Shown here: positions 10,453-19,505 of the stretch, in pieces
Layout of the letters: each line of letters opens with the position of its first letter
Numbering within the stretch: the stretch's first letter is position 1
NCBI GenBank assembly: GCA_964035575.1
Contig: OZ037928.1
Coordinates: 124,001-188,000 of the forward strand
Direction of reading: 5' to 3'
DNA length: 64,000 nt
Origin: Rhynchopus sp. YZ270_cl-10
Lineage: Eukaryota; Euglenozoa; Diplonemea; Diplonemida; Diplonemidae
Translations under genes and position numbers: made by a program
Notes under the pieces: generated by a model
What the model was told of the DNA's origin: nothing
Database searches by the model: none
Seen by the model: the letters and a program-made list of their open reading frames with translations, nothing else

Positions 10453-11162
10453 TTTTTTTTTACTTTATGTGGATTGTTTGTTTCTGATAGTGACGTGACT
10501 CGTTTTTTTATGTTTTTTTTTTGGAAAAGAAAGTTTCATGTACCCATTAATAAAAGTCCGTGAGGTTACAGCCAGTAAAATTTACCTCTTAAAAATAGCA
10601 TTATCCTCGTTGGTACGGATTATATGGGCTGACAATAAAAAGGAGATGGATACAGCCAGTACATTTTACCTCTCCATTAAATGTAGCATTATCCATATAA
10701 ATACAGATTCTGGGCTGACACTCGTTTTAGTGGTTTCGAGCTGCCTGCTCCTAGACCACCTCGACAAAACCCTGCGGCAGCAAACTCATCAGTAGGAGCA
10801 AGGGTTTAAAATATTGAGAGAAACACAAACACGGGTTGGGAGGGATGGGAGGGATGGGGGTGAGGCGGGATGTTTGGACTATAGTTTTATCAAATTGACT
10901 TCTTCTTTGTTTTTCCAGGTTTTTTTTTGGGGAAAAAGCAATGTTCTCTTTTTTTTTGTTTATTGATATTGTCCACAATATAACCAGTAATTCTCGAGAC
11001 AATATCCTGTTTTTTTTGTTTTGTTTTGAAAAGCAAATAAAATCTTTTATTTTTTTTTATTTTTTTTTTTGAACGCTCTAAAATAAAAGTAAAAAGCTGT
11101 GAGATATTTCCCTGGGCTTCGTAGCTCGCCGCCCTAGCTGTAGTCTAACATATAGTTAGCTA
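10453..11162. other. Element interior without a gene
   Basis: Noncoding interior of the 7.1-kb element, downstream of the reverse transcriptase. It has a loose duplication: ACAGCCAGTAMATTTACCTC and ATGTAGCATTATCC-like segments near 10568-10605 and 10650-10695. T-homopolymers follow. No ribozyme core or gene was found. Confidence 0.45.
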
Positions 11163-13124
11163 CTATTTAATAGCGTCGAACACATGGATACCATGTGCCG
11201 AAAGCATGTGTCGTCCAATATTTTTTTTTGTAATTTTTCTTCCGTCCCCTAGTTTAGTTTTGTTACATACCGGGCATTTTCCTTCAATGAGGTCTTCTTT
11301 TTTATACGTTTTTATTGTTGTTTGATTCTCTGTGTATTGAACGGGAAATGTTGGAAAGGTATTTTTTTGTTCTTGTAAAACAAGTGCTCTTAGTTCTTTG
11401 TCTGTTTTTTGTTTCTTCAGGTATCGTAGTGCAATGTTAGTAAAAACTTTATTTTTTCTTTGTAAAAGGTCATCTTGTTGTTGGTCATAATGGTGTATGC
11501 TTTTTTTTGTAAAGTTGTATAGTTTATACCCTACATCACTAAAGTGACGATAGGTTGTAGTAAAAAATTTACTAGCTGCTTGTATAAGGTATTTTCTTTG
11601 ATGACCTCGTAATAGCATGTACTTCATGATGTTGGCGATATCAAATTTTAGGTCCTCGATGTTGTTATTTATTCTTGTACTTCTCGTTAATTGTCCAATT
11701 ACAATGCCTTTGGTGATGTGTAGTGGTTGTGCAGAGTTTGCAGCAGAGTATTTAATAGGTTTAAAAGAACCAAGTTGTTTCTCTTGTGTACCTATTCTTA
11801 GTATTTTCACTTCATCATCTTCGTCATTGTATGTTTCTATACTTATAAGAATACCGAGATACACGGTAGGTTCATCTACACATGTTTGACAGTACTCCAT
11901 TTCGTATAGGCTTTGTGGTGGTGGTTCACCGGAAAAGGTTAGAAAATCATCAATATAGCGCGTAAGGTGGCGATATTTTTGTGCTTCTTCTATCTTTTTT
12001 TGTGCAATTAAATCTAAAATAAAAGTCTTTTCAATTTGGAGGCAAAACGCGTTGGCAATATCAGGGGCAGCAGTACAGCCCATAGGAATTCCTTTGGTCT
12101 GTCTATACCACTCCTGTTTTTGCACATACGCAAAGTCTAAAACAAAGTGAATCATGTCTACAAGTTGTTCTTTTGTAAAAAATTGTTCTCCATCTTTGAT
12201 ATTCTTTTTTTCTTCAAAGAAAAAAGGTCTTTTTCTATCTCCTTTCCCAGACCTTACAAGAATAATTTCTTCTATGTTTGTTTTTTTTTTCCCGGCCACC
12301 CATAAAAAGGTATCGTTGATCAGTTGTTTTAGTTCTTTTTTTAATTTTGTATGGCTGAGGTTAGTGTACATATTTTTAAAATCAAAAGTTTTTGGGTTCA
12401 ATTGACTCAGTTCTTTTTGTCGTTGTTTCAGTCGAAGTGCTACTTCTTCTGAACTTTCGACAATAAAGAACCATGAGACTCTATGTTGTTCTATGGTCTC
12501 TTCGTTGATAGTTTTGTTTTTTGCAATAATAGCTTTGAGCATAACACTCAGAGTTTGTTGTGCGTGAGTCATGCAGTGGTGGTTCTTTTTTTTTTCCTCT
12601 TCTTCATTTAATGGGCATTCTATAGTATTCCTATAGGTAGTACCCACTATAGGTCTCATGCTAACTGGGTTTTTGTGTAGTTTGACTGTTGCATAAAGGT
12701 ATGGTAAAACGAAAGTGGTTTTGAATTTGTTTTTTTTGTTGAACATAATTATGTCCTTTACTATATCTTCTTGTGACGTCTGAATTTTTTGAAATGCATT
12801 CTCGATATGGTTGTTGAGGTATTCGTGATATGCGTATTTACAAATGATTCCGAGGTCATGTGAGGTTTTATCCACTGGAACTATGATAAAGTCTTGCTGC
12901 AGTTTTTTTATTTCTCGGCGTACTACCTTTAGATTTTGTAGATCTGTAGGTGGTAAGTCTTTACAAATGGTGTTCATCATTTCTTGGTTAAGAATCTCTA
13001 AAAAATCTTTGTTTTCTTTTTTTTCCAAAGAGCCACAGTTTTTTCTAACGTACAGTATACAAGCTTGTTCAATTGCATCCATCATCTCTAGCTGGTTATC
13101 CTCAATTCTATACTTTCTACCCAT
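11163..13124 (-). CDS. Reverse transcriptase, Penelope-like
   Basis: 653 residues from the ATG at 13122-13124. RT motifs occur in order: FIIVPVDKTSHDLGIICK (about residue 75), LHKNPVSMRPIVG, FDFKNMYTNLSH (motif A), KGIPMGCTAAPDIANAF (motif B) and LTRYIDDFL (motif C, catalytic YIDD). The LHK...RPI and GIPMG signatures fit Penelope-like retroelements. The C terminus has CPVCNKTK...H-x4-H, a possible zinc finger; no GIY-YIG endonuclease follows. The same frame stays open upstream of the ATG to about 13370 with more family-like sequence (a VCPCF segment and FNGHACEL), so the true start may lie further 5' or the unit is 5'-shortened against the palindrome array. The frame shown is uninterrupted. 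Its lower GC content than the host genes supports a foreign origin. Confidence 0.85.
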   Translation of the reverse strand: MGRKYRIEDNQLEMMDAIEQACILYVRKNCGSLEKKENKDFLEILNQEMMNTICKDLPPTDLQNLKVVRREIKKLQQDFIIVPVDKTSHDLGIICKYAYHEYLNNHIENAFQKIQTSQEDIVKDIIMFNKKNKFKTTFVLPYLYATVKLHKNPVSMRPIVGTTYRNTIECPLNEEEEKKKNHHCMTHAQQTLSVMLKAIIAKNKTINEETIEQHRVSWFFIVESSEEVALRLKQRQKELSQLNPKTFDFKNMYTNLSHTKLKKELKQLINDTFLWVAGKKKTNIEEIILVRSGKGDRKRPFFFEEKKNIKDGEQFFTKEQLVDMIHFVLDFAYVQKQEWYRQTKGIPMGCTAAPDIANAFCLQIEKTFILDLIAQKKIEEAQKYRHLTRYIDDFLTFSGEPPPQSLYEMEYCQTCVDEPTVYLGILISIETYNDEDDEVKILRIGTQEKQLGSFKPIKYSAANSAQPLHITKGIVIGQLTRSTRINNNIEDLKFDIANIMKYMLLRGHQRKYLIQAASKFFTTTYRHFSDVGYKLYNFTKKSIHHYDQQQDDLLQRKNKVFTNIALRYLKKQKTDKELRALVLQEQKNTFPTFPVQYTENQTTIKTYKKEDLIEGKCPVCNKTKLGDGRKITKKNIGRHMLSAHGIHVFDAIK

Positions 13125-13382
13125 CTGGAATAGTATTTTGAGTTCCTTAGAAATGAAAGTTGCATTTTTTGCAAGCTCGCATGCATGTCCGTTAAATGTA
13201 AAACTAGTTTTTTCTTTGGTTTGAAAGCATGGGCAGACATGTTGGTCTTCTTTTTTTTTAAAAATATCACAGCTCTCTTTGGTGAAATTACAAAAAATGG
13301 TACCTATAGGTTTTTTAAGCCTGTAGGTAACTCTTGGTTTCTCGAGTATCTCTTTTTTTGGGCACGCTTGAAAAAAAAAAAA

Positions 13383-14160
13383 AAATTCCGCTCGCTGCGC
13401 TCGCGGAGGTACACCTTCTAATTTTTCCTAAAAAAATTTCGCGGGAATATAATTTTTCCGCTCTCTTCGCTCGCGGAAAAACTACCCGTAAAAATTTCCC
13501 CGCGCGCTTCGCGCGCGGGAAATGTACTTTTTCCGCTCGCTTCGCTCGCAGAAAAACTACCCCTAAAAATTTTTCCCGCGCGCTTCGCTCGCGGAAAAAC
13601 TACCCCTAATTTTTTTCCCCGCTCGCTTCGCTCGCGGAAAAACTACTCGTAAAAATGTTTCCCGCGCGCTTCGCGCGCGGGAAATGTACTTTTTCCGCTC
13701 GCTTCGCTCGCAGAAAAACTACCCCTTAGGCCCTAAAAATTTTTCCCGCGCGCTTCGCGCGCGGGAATTTACTTTACCGCTCGCTTCGCTCGCGGAAAAA
13801 CTACCCCTAATTTTTTTCCCCGCTCGCTTCGCTCGCGGAAAAACTACTCGTAAAAATGTTTCCCGCGCGCGAAGCGCGCGGGAATATACTTTTTCCGCTC
13901 GCTTCGCTCGCGGAACAACCACCCGTAAAAATTTTTCCCCGCTCGCTTCGCTCGTAGAAAAACTACCCCTAAAAATTTTTCCCGCGCGCTTCGCGCGCGG
14001 GAATTTACTTTACCGCTCGCTTCGCTCGCGGAAAAACTACCCCTAATTTTTTCCCCCGCTCGCTTCGCTCGCGGAACAACTACTCGTAAAATTTTTTCCC
14101 CGCACGCTTCTCTCGCGGAAAAACTACTCGAAAAAATTTTTCCCGCGCGCTTCGCGCGCG
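13383..14160. repeat. Array of GC-rich palindromes
   Basis: About 16 short perfect or near-perfect palindromes of two kinds alternate: CCGCTCGCTTCGCTCGCGG and CCCGCGCGCTTCGCGCGCGG. They are separated by 20-30 bp of AAAAACTACCCCTAAAAATT-like spacer. One unit at about 13869 has the loop inverted (GCGAAGCGC). A lone copy with the same GAGGTACACC flank sits at about 9199-9226, so the 4.2-kb interior with the RT lies between matching palindromes; another is at 14252-14270. They would form strong stem-loops in DNA or RNA. Confidence 0.92.
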
Positions 14161-14164
14161 GGAA

Positions 14165-14227
14165 TATTGTGTAATTGTTTTGTATTGTGTTCGCGAGCGA
14201 ACACAATACAAAAACAATTACACAATA
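14165..14227. repeat. 30-bp-arm hairpin
   Basis: The left arm (14165-14194, TATTGTGTAATTGTTTTG...) and right arm (14197-14227) are inverted copies differing by one inserted base. The loop is 2 nt (GA). It directly abuts the palindrome array inside the 7.1-kb element. Confidence 0.9.
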
Positions 14228-14881
14228 CCAAGCATTAGTAAAAAATTACATCCGCGAGCGAAGCGAGCGGAAAATTTTTCAAGGTTTTCTTCAAGTCCAC
14301 CTTACAAAAAAGTCAGATCTCGGTCAAAAATCCTCAAAATCCCCCCACCGACAATTTGTTTCTGAGTTCGAAAAATTGTCTCGAAAGTCGTCAAAATTTC
14401 AGGCATTCACTTCATTTGCACCAGATCGTTCAAATACAAAACCCGAAAAAAATCCTCCACCCATAACTTCACTGTCGTATTATTTTTCCATTTCCGACAA
14501 AAGTGCAAAATTCCCAAAAAATTCCCAAAAAATCCACTTTTGCTAGAAAAAATATGCGCTACCCACAGATGGTCAAAAACACTCAAAAATTTCTGCATTG
14601 GCTTTATTTCACACAAAAGCTCGACATAGTAATTTTTCACATTTTTTTTGACAAAAATTTTCACATCAAAATCACGTGCTCCGTGGGACCCCTAAAAAAT
14701 ACACCCAAAAATGGGGTCCATTTTTGCATTTAAGCATCTCACAAAGGCACTATTGTGCTGATTTCTGCATTTTCCCCGCCGGGACTGACCTCCGCTGAGT
14801 CCACCATATTTTTACTCGATTAGATTAGTGGAGTGGAAGTTGATTTACTGCCAAAAAAACACAAAATTTCTAAAATCGGTG

Positions 14882-15100
14882 TATGTTATTTGTGTTACCA
14901 AGGTGTTCCCTTGTTGCCCTACTGCGATGATGCTGATGTGGAGGAGGTGTGGGGAAAGAAACAACAATGACATCTGCTCTCTTCTTTATAACATATTCAT
15001 GTGGGACGACGTTATCGTACCATGGGTGTACGCAGCAAGAAAGAAACACAAAAACATACAAGTAATTGCTATCGAAAAACCACAAACCTGCCTTCAACCC
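14882..15100 (-). promoter_or_regulatory. Displaced 5' block of a type B LRR gene
   Basis: This block (GTTATTTGTGTTACCAAGG ... ATTCATGTGGGACGACGTTATCG ... AGTAATTGCTATCG) occurs three times: here, at 16337-16512 (with 16580-16640) and at 19308-19505. In the other two places it lies directly before the ATG of a type B LRR gene on the minus strand. Here the matching gene (6953-7789) is 7 kb away because the inverted-repeat element inserted between them. It presumably holds the promoter and 5' UTR; no single box can be assigned. Confidence 0.75.
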
Positions 15101-15460
15101 ATGCGGGTTAGGTGCTTGTATTGGACACCCTGAAATAACACATTTCGGGAAGTTTGAGAATTAAAAAAGGGTACTTGTTTGCATCCGCCCGTGCAGTGCT
15201 GGGGTCTTGGCCATGTAGGCCTGGTAAGTACCACCTACAGTGTATGGGCCAAATTTGGGTGTTTTGGGGCAGAGGGTTTTGGTGGTGAGTTTATTTCTCG
15301 GTAGCGGCGACGCTTTTTGCAAGCTGTTCTGGCCCCATTCCATCCCTCCCCGACCCTTTTGTGATGAAGATCTTTGAAGTGCTGGGCACTGTCTCAAATG
15401 ATGTGAACAGAGAATAGGGGGTCAAAACGTCCCTTTTTGACCCCGGTCACCTGTTGGTCC
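15101..15460. other. Intergenic gap
   Basis: No gene supported. Contains GGGTACTTGTTTGCATCCGC, which recurs near 16689-16715 (GGGTACTTATTTGCAT...TCCGCCCGTGCAGTG), again showing that 5' flanks of type B genes are duplicated. Confidence 0.5.
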
Positions 15461-16330
15461 TCAAGCCTTATCAAACCCGAAACCGGCATCCACCACATAC
15501 TTCATCAGGTTCGCCTCCTCCACAGCGCTCGACATAACAGCACTGCACCCAGAGAGGCGGATGGTTCGTAAGCTTGCACACTCGCAGAGAAATCGCTGGC
15601 AAATGTGTGTAACGTTCTCGAGTGAAGATAAATCGATGTCTACTAAACTGGCACAGTTGTACAGGAAGGCGCTCCCAACGTGCGTGAGACTGTTGGCTGA
15701 AGACAAGTCGAGAGATGTTAACCTGGTACAGTGTTCGAGGAATCTGTCCCCGATGTACTCAAGCCAGTTGAGTGAAGGCAAGTCAAGAGATGTTAACGTT
15801 GTGGAGCTTCTGAGGAAGTCATCCCCAATGTGCCTAAGCTCATTGAGTGACGACAAGTCGACAGAGGTTAACCTCGTGCATCCATTGAGGAAGTGTTTCT
15901 CAATGCGCGTGACAGTCGACACAGCACTCAGATCAAGTTGCGTTATCGATGCAAAGGGCAAGAATACAGCTGGGATGATAGTCGTAACTTCTGCCTGCAG
16001 AAGCAAACACGCCACCTCAGCATCTTGACTCACTGCTCTACTGGCCTGGTCCAACCTCCCTAGTGTCAGGTCTGTCACACCCAACTCACGAAGCGCTGCC
16101 ATGGCTTCCGGTTTCTTCGACTTCTTCTCCACCACAATCGTGTCCCCAGCACTCAGCTGCGTCATGTCGTATCCTTCGTACATCGCTTCGTCTCCGAAAC
16201 TAATGTCAAATCCGTCTTCAGGCAGCCCCACTGCAGACGCCACCTTCCGCCGCATGTCCGCAGGTGTGTCATCCTCACCCAGCTCGACTGTATGCTTCAC
16301 GCCGTTCAACCCTTCGACAGTCAAATCCAT
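15461..16330 (-). CDS. Ubiquitin-like/LRR protein, type B, 6 repeats, no basic tail
   Basis: 289 residues from the ATG at 16328-16330 (MDLTVEGLNGVKHTVEL). Ubiquitin-like domain 1-68, linker 69-120, six 25-residue repeats, then cap LSGCSAVMSSAV. It ends VVDAGFGFDKA, lacking the KRKRD...KRPRL tail of most relatives; the DNA beyond the cap is unrelated to the other 3' ends, so the tail was lost by replacement rather than by a late stop. Without the signal the protein may have a different location. Its 5' flank (16337 on) carries the intact insertion site used by the 7.1-kb element in a sister gene. Confidence 0.9.
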   Translation of the reverse strand: MDLTVEGLNGVKHTVELGEDDTPADMRRKVASAVGLPEDGFDISFGDEAMYEGYDMTQLSAGDTIVVEKKSKKPEAMAALRELGVTDLTLGRLDQASRAVSQDAEVACLLLQAEVTTIIPAVFLPFASITQLDLSAVSTVTRIEKHFLNGCTRLTSVDLSSLNELRHIGDDFLRSSTTLTSLDLPSLNWLEYIGDRFLEHCTRLTSLDLSSANSLTHVGSAFLYNCASLVDIDLSSLENVTHICQRFLCECASLRTIRLSGCSAVMSSAVEEANLMKYVVDAGFGFDKA

Positions 16331-16336
16331 TTTTTT

Positions 16337-16512
16337 ATGTTGTTTGTGTTACCAAGGTGTTCCCTTGTTGCCCTACTGCGATGATGCTGATGTGGAGGAG
16401 GTGTGGGGAAAGAAACAACAATGACATCTGCTCTCTTCTTTATAACATATTCATGTGGGACGACGTTATCGTACGATGGGTGTACGCAGCAAGAAAGAAG
16501 ACAAAAAACATA
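16337..16512 (-). promoter_or_regulatory. 5' block of type B LRR gene, copy 2
   Basis: Second copy of the block described at 14882-15100, here in its native place directly upstream of the ATG at 16330. The junction CATTTTTTTATGTTGTTTG is the empty target site of the 7.1-kb insertion. An AT-rich stretch (about 16513-16560) interrupts it before the continuation at 16580. Confidence 0.75.
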
Positions 16513-16978
16513 CAAATATATTCATAATATATTATATACTTTCAGTTCACATAATTGAAAGCATTTGGGCATACAAAAACAAAAAGTAATTGCTATCGAA
16601 AAACCACAAACCTGCCTTCAACCCAGACAGGGTTGACTTTATAGTTTTGAAACCCTTGAAAGAACACAGTGCAAGGGAATTAAAAAAGGGTACTTATTTG
16701 CATTTTTGTCATCCGCCCGTGCAGTGGTGGAGTCAATGTTGGAAATTGGACAATTTTTTTACTTCTTAAATTTTGGAAAACATGAGCCTGTCACTAATAC
16801 GTGGGGCCCATTGTTGTCGGTCAAAAAATTCCCCAAAGTCGGGGTTCGAACACTGGCGCTTTACCCCCTACATTCATTTCAGTACTACATTCAACTCTTT
16901 TCCCCAATAAAACCCAAAGGTGGCCACCACGTTGTGCAGATGCAGGGGACCAGTGAAGCTGCACCGTATCGCGGTCTG

Positions 16979-17800
16979 TCACTGCGACAGTCTCGGTCGC
17001 TTGCAGTCTTCCTCAGGTGATTCGTCTCGCTTCCGTTTCGGACTGGCATCCACCACAAGATGACTCAGGTTCACCTTCTTCACAGCGCGTGACACAACAG
17101 CACTGCACCCAGAGAGGTGGATGGTTTGTAAGTTTCTACACTTGGTGAAAGGGCGCTGGCCAATGTGTGTAACCTTCTTGAGTGAAGATAAATCGAGAGA
17201 TGTTAAACTGGCACAGTTGCGGAGGAAGTCGTCCCCGATGTACTCAAGCCTGTTCAGTGATGGCAAGTCGAGAGCTGTTAAACTGGCACAGTTTAGGAGG
17301 AAGTACTGCCCAATGTACTCAAGCCTCAGTGACGACAAGTCGACAGAGGTTAAACTGCTGCAGTTCTGGAGGAAGTAGCTCTCAATGTGCGTGACAGTCG
17401 ACACAGCACTCAGATCAAGTTGCGTTATCGATGTCCCCTCCAAGAACGCACAGGGAATGATAGGGGAAACCTCCGCCTGCAGAAGCAAACACGCCAGCTC
17501 AGGATCCTGTTTCCTTTTGTGCACCCTGTCTGGCCGCAGGTCTGTCTCACCCAAGGCACGAAGCGCTGCTATGGCTTGTTGCTTCTTCGACTTCGTCTTC
17601 GTCAGGACAATCGTGTCCCCAGCACTCAGCTGCGTCATGTCCGCTCCTTCGCCCATCGCTTTGTCTCCGAAACTCATGTCAAAGCTGTCTTCAGGCAGCC
17701 CCACTGCAGACGCCACCTTCCGCCGCATGTCCTCCACTGTGTCAGCCAGAGCCACCTCAATCACGTGTGTCTCGTCGCAAAACTCCACATTCAGATCCAT
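16979..17800 (-). CDS. Ubiquitin-like/LRR protein, type C, 5 repeats
   Basis: 273 residues from the ATG at 17798-17800 (MDLNVEFCDETHVIEV). The ubiquitin-like domain (1-66) ends in the family motif MTQLSAGDTIV. Five 25-residue repeats, one two residues short (DLSSLRLEYIG), lead to cap HLSGCSAVVSRAV and tail PKRKRDESPEEDCKRPRL. The frame remains open upstream into a flank that is copied before other type C genes (21300-21440, 45095-45240), so that extension is not taken as coding. That 5' flank has CTATATTTTATCC about 70 bp before the ATG in all three copies, a possible TATA-like box. Confidence 0.9.
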   Translation of the reverse strand: MDLNVEFCDETHVIEVALADTVEDMRRKVASAVGLPEDSFDMSFGDKAMGEGADMTQLSAGDTIVLTKTKSKKQQAIAALRALGETDLRPDRVHKRKQDPELACLLLQAEVSPIIPCAFLEGTSITQLDLSAVSTVTHIESYFLQNCSSLTSVDLSSLRLEYIGQYFLLNCASLTALDLPSLNRLEYIGDDFLRNCASLTSLDLSSLKKVTHIGQRPFTKCRNLQTIHLSGCSAVVSRAVKKVNLSHLVVDASPKRKRDESPEEDCKRPRLSQ

Positions 17801-17818
17801 GATTTTGTGTTGTGTTTG

Positions 17819-17960
17819 AATACCCTTTTTGTGCTGCTGTGGTTGTGCTTTGGGGAGGGGGTCTCTCTTGGATAAAATATAGGGACACATTCTTTTTTGT
17901 TTTGTAGCCGAATATCGGTGACGAGGCTTGCGGTCATGAGGGCGAGACTGGGGGAGCACA
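17819..17960 (-). promoter_or_regulatory. 5' block of type C LRR genes
   Basis: About 140 bp nearly identical at 17819-17960, 21300-21440 and 45095-45240, each directly before a type C start codon. Contains GAATACCCTTTTTGTGCTGC, GATAAAATATAGGGACAC (TATA-like on the minus strand) and GCCGAATATCGGTGACGAGG. Likely the core promoter and 5' UTR. 17961-18453 holds fragments of the LRR 3'-flank block and C/T-rich DNA, no gene. Confidence 0.6.
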
Positions 17961-18453
17961 ACGGATCTTACTGCGGTGTATTGACATTTACTACACAGTG
18001 AGCCTTGGTGCAGCAGTGATAAAGAAAAATGGGAGAGGTTGTGGCGAAGCGGGTTACTGTATCTCTCCTCCTGTCCCTCAACCCCTTTCCCTGCTTTGTG
18101 CCTCCCATGTTTTTGTGTCTTTTTTTTTTGTTTTGCAAAGTTTGTGGAGGCGAGTAGAGTACAGTACCCTACCCGGCCCCTTCCCCACTTCCCTTCTTAC
18201 CCTTCTTCCCGTCCTTCCCTTTATCCCCTCCCACCAGCATCGTTACATAAATTTTTTTTGATGCACTGATCTCTTACAAAGTGAAATCATTACTGCAGTC
18301 GACTTAGACTGACCCACGTACGATGCCAGTCATGCGGATGAAAGCACAAAAGAATCAAGCTCATTCAACTCTTTTCCCCAATACAAACCCAAAGGTGGCC
18401 TCCACGTTGTGCAGATGCAGGGGACCAGTGAAGCTGCACCGTATCGTGGTCTG

Positions 18454-19299
18454 TCACTGCGACAGTCTCGGTCGCTTGCAGTCTTCCTCTGGTGATTTGT
18501 CTCGCTTCCGTTTCGGACGGGCATCCACCACAAACTTCATCAGGTTCGCATTCCTCACAGCGCGTGATACAACAGCACTGCACCCAGAGAGGCGGATGGT
18601 TTGTAAGTTTGCACACTCGTTGAAAGGGCGCTGGCCAATGTGTGTAACGTTCTCGAGTGAAGATAAATCGATGGCTCCTAAACTGACGCAGTTTTCGAGG
18701 AATTTATCCCCGATGTACTCAAGCCTGTTGAGTGAAGGCAAGTCAAGAGATGTTAAACTGGCACAGTCCTTGAGGAATTCCTCCCCAATGTACTCAAGCT
18801 CATTGAGTGACGACAGGTCGACAGAGGTTAAACTCGTGCACTCTTTGAGGAAGTAGCTCTCAATCATCGTGACAGTCGACACAGCACTCAGATCAAGTCG
18901 CGTTATCGATGAACACCTCAAGAACCCATAGGTAATGACAGTCACAACCTCTGCCTGCAGAAGCAAACACGCCACCGTAGGATCCTTGGCAACTCCATCC
19001 ACCACTCTGCTCACCTGCTTCAACCTCTCTGAGGTGATGTCCGTCTCACCCAACGCGCGAAGCGCTTCTATGGCTTGTAACTTCTTCGACTCCGTCGTGA
19101 CCACAATCGTGTCCCCAGCACTCAGCTGCGTCATGTCGTATCCTTCGCCCATCGCTTCGCCCCCGAAACTAATGCCAAAGCTGTTTTCAGGCAGCCCCAC
19201 TGCAGACGCCACCTTCCGCCGCATGTCCGCAGGTGTGTCATCCTCACCCAGCTCGACTGTATGCTTCACGCCGTTCAACCCTTCGACAGTCAAATCCAT
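18454..19299 (-). CDS. Ubiquitin-like/LRR protein, type B, 5 repeats
   Basis: 281 residues from the ATG at 19297-19299. Ubiquitin-like domain 1-68; the linker is slightly longer than usual (QVSRVVDGVAKDPTVACLLLQAEV). Five repeats, cap LSGCSAVVSRAV, tail PKRKRDKSPEEDCKRPRL. Its N-terminal half is type B while its C terminus is the same as in the gene at 6953. The 5' flank (19308-19505) is the third copy of the type B promoter block and carries the empty target site CATTTTTTTATGTTATTTG, the best match to the interrupted site at 7798/14881. Confidence 0.9.
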   Translation of the reverse strand: MDLTVEGLNGVKHTVELGEDDTPADMRRKVASAVGLPENSFGISFGGEAMGEGYDMTQLSAGDTIVVTTESKKLQAIEALRALGETDITSERLKQVSRVVDGVAKDPTVACLLLQAEVVTVITYGFLRCSSITRLDLSAVSTVTMIESYFLKECTSLTSVDLSSLNELEYIGEEFLKDCASLTSLDLPSLNRLEYIGDKFLENCVSLGAIDLSSLENVTHIGQRPFNECANLQTIRLSGCSAVVSRAVRNANLMKFVVDARPKRKRDKSPEEDCKRPRLSQ

Positions 19300-19505
19300 T
19301 TTTTTATGTTATTTGTGTTACCAAGGTGTTCCCTTGTTGCCCTACTGCGATAATGCTGATGTGGAGGAGGTGTGGGGAAAGAAACAACAATGACATCTGC
19401 TCTCTTCTTTATAACATATTCATGTGGGACGACGTTATCGTACGATGGGTGTACGCAGCAAGAAAGAAACACAAAAACATACAAGTAATTGCTAAAAACC
19501 ACAAA

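Larger units (their letters stand above)
7798..14881. mobile_element. 7,084-bp insertion with 22-bp terminal inverted repeats and TAT target duplication
   Basis: The left end reads CACCGTTTTTAGAAAT and on to 7819; the complement of the right end (14860-14881) reads CACCGATTTTAGAAAT and so on, 21 of 22 bases identical. The flanks are ...TTTTTTTAT and TATGTTATTTG..., and the paralogous genes at 16330 and 19299 carry the uninterrupted CATTTTTTTATGTT, so TAT was duplicated on insertion. A 3-bp duplication and CAC...GTG ends fit the CACTA/EnSpm group of DNA transposons, but no transposase is visible. Inside are a satellite, palindrome arrays and a Penelope-type reverse transcriptase. The left 190 bp and 8850-9150 also resemble 14540-14840 in direct orientation (for example CGACATAGTAATTTT, GCATTTAA...GCTGATTTC, GATTAGTGGAGT). 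It may be a nonautonomous DNA transposon with a retroelement inside, or one composite element. Confidence 0.85.

Noticed and set aside
10740-10800. CTGATGAG on the minus strand, a possible hammerhead ribozyme core expected in Penelope-like elements
   Set aside because: No GAAA segment or third stem at the right distance.
13185-14046. Several 60-120-codon frames over the palindrome array
   Set aside because: Repetitive ARFARG-type peptides read from palindromes on both strands.
16838-16856. GGGGTTCGAACACTGGC, looking like a tRNA B box
   Set aside because: The flanking bases cannot form a T-arm stem on either strand, and no matching A box or acceptor stem is present.
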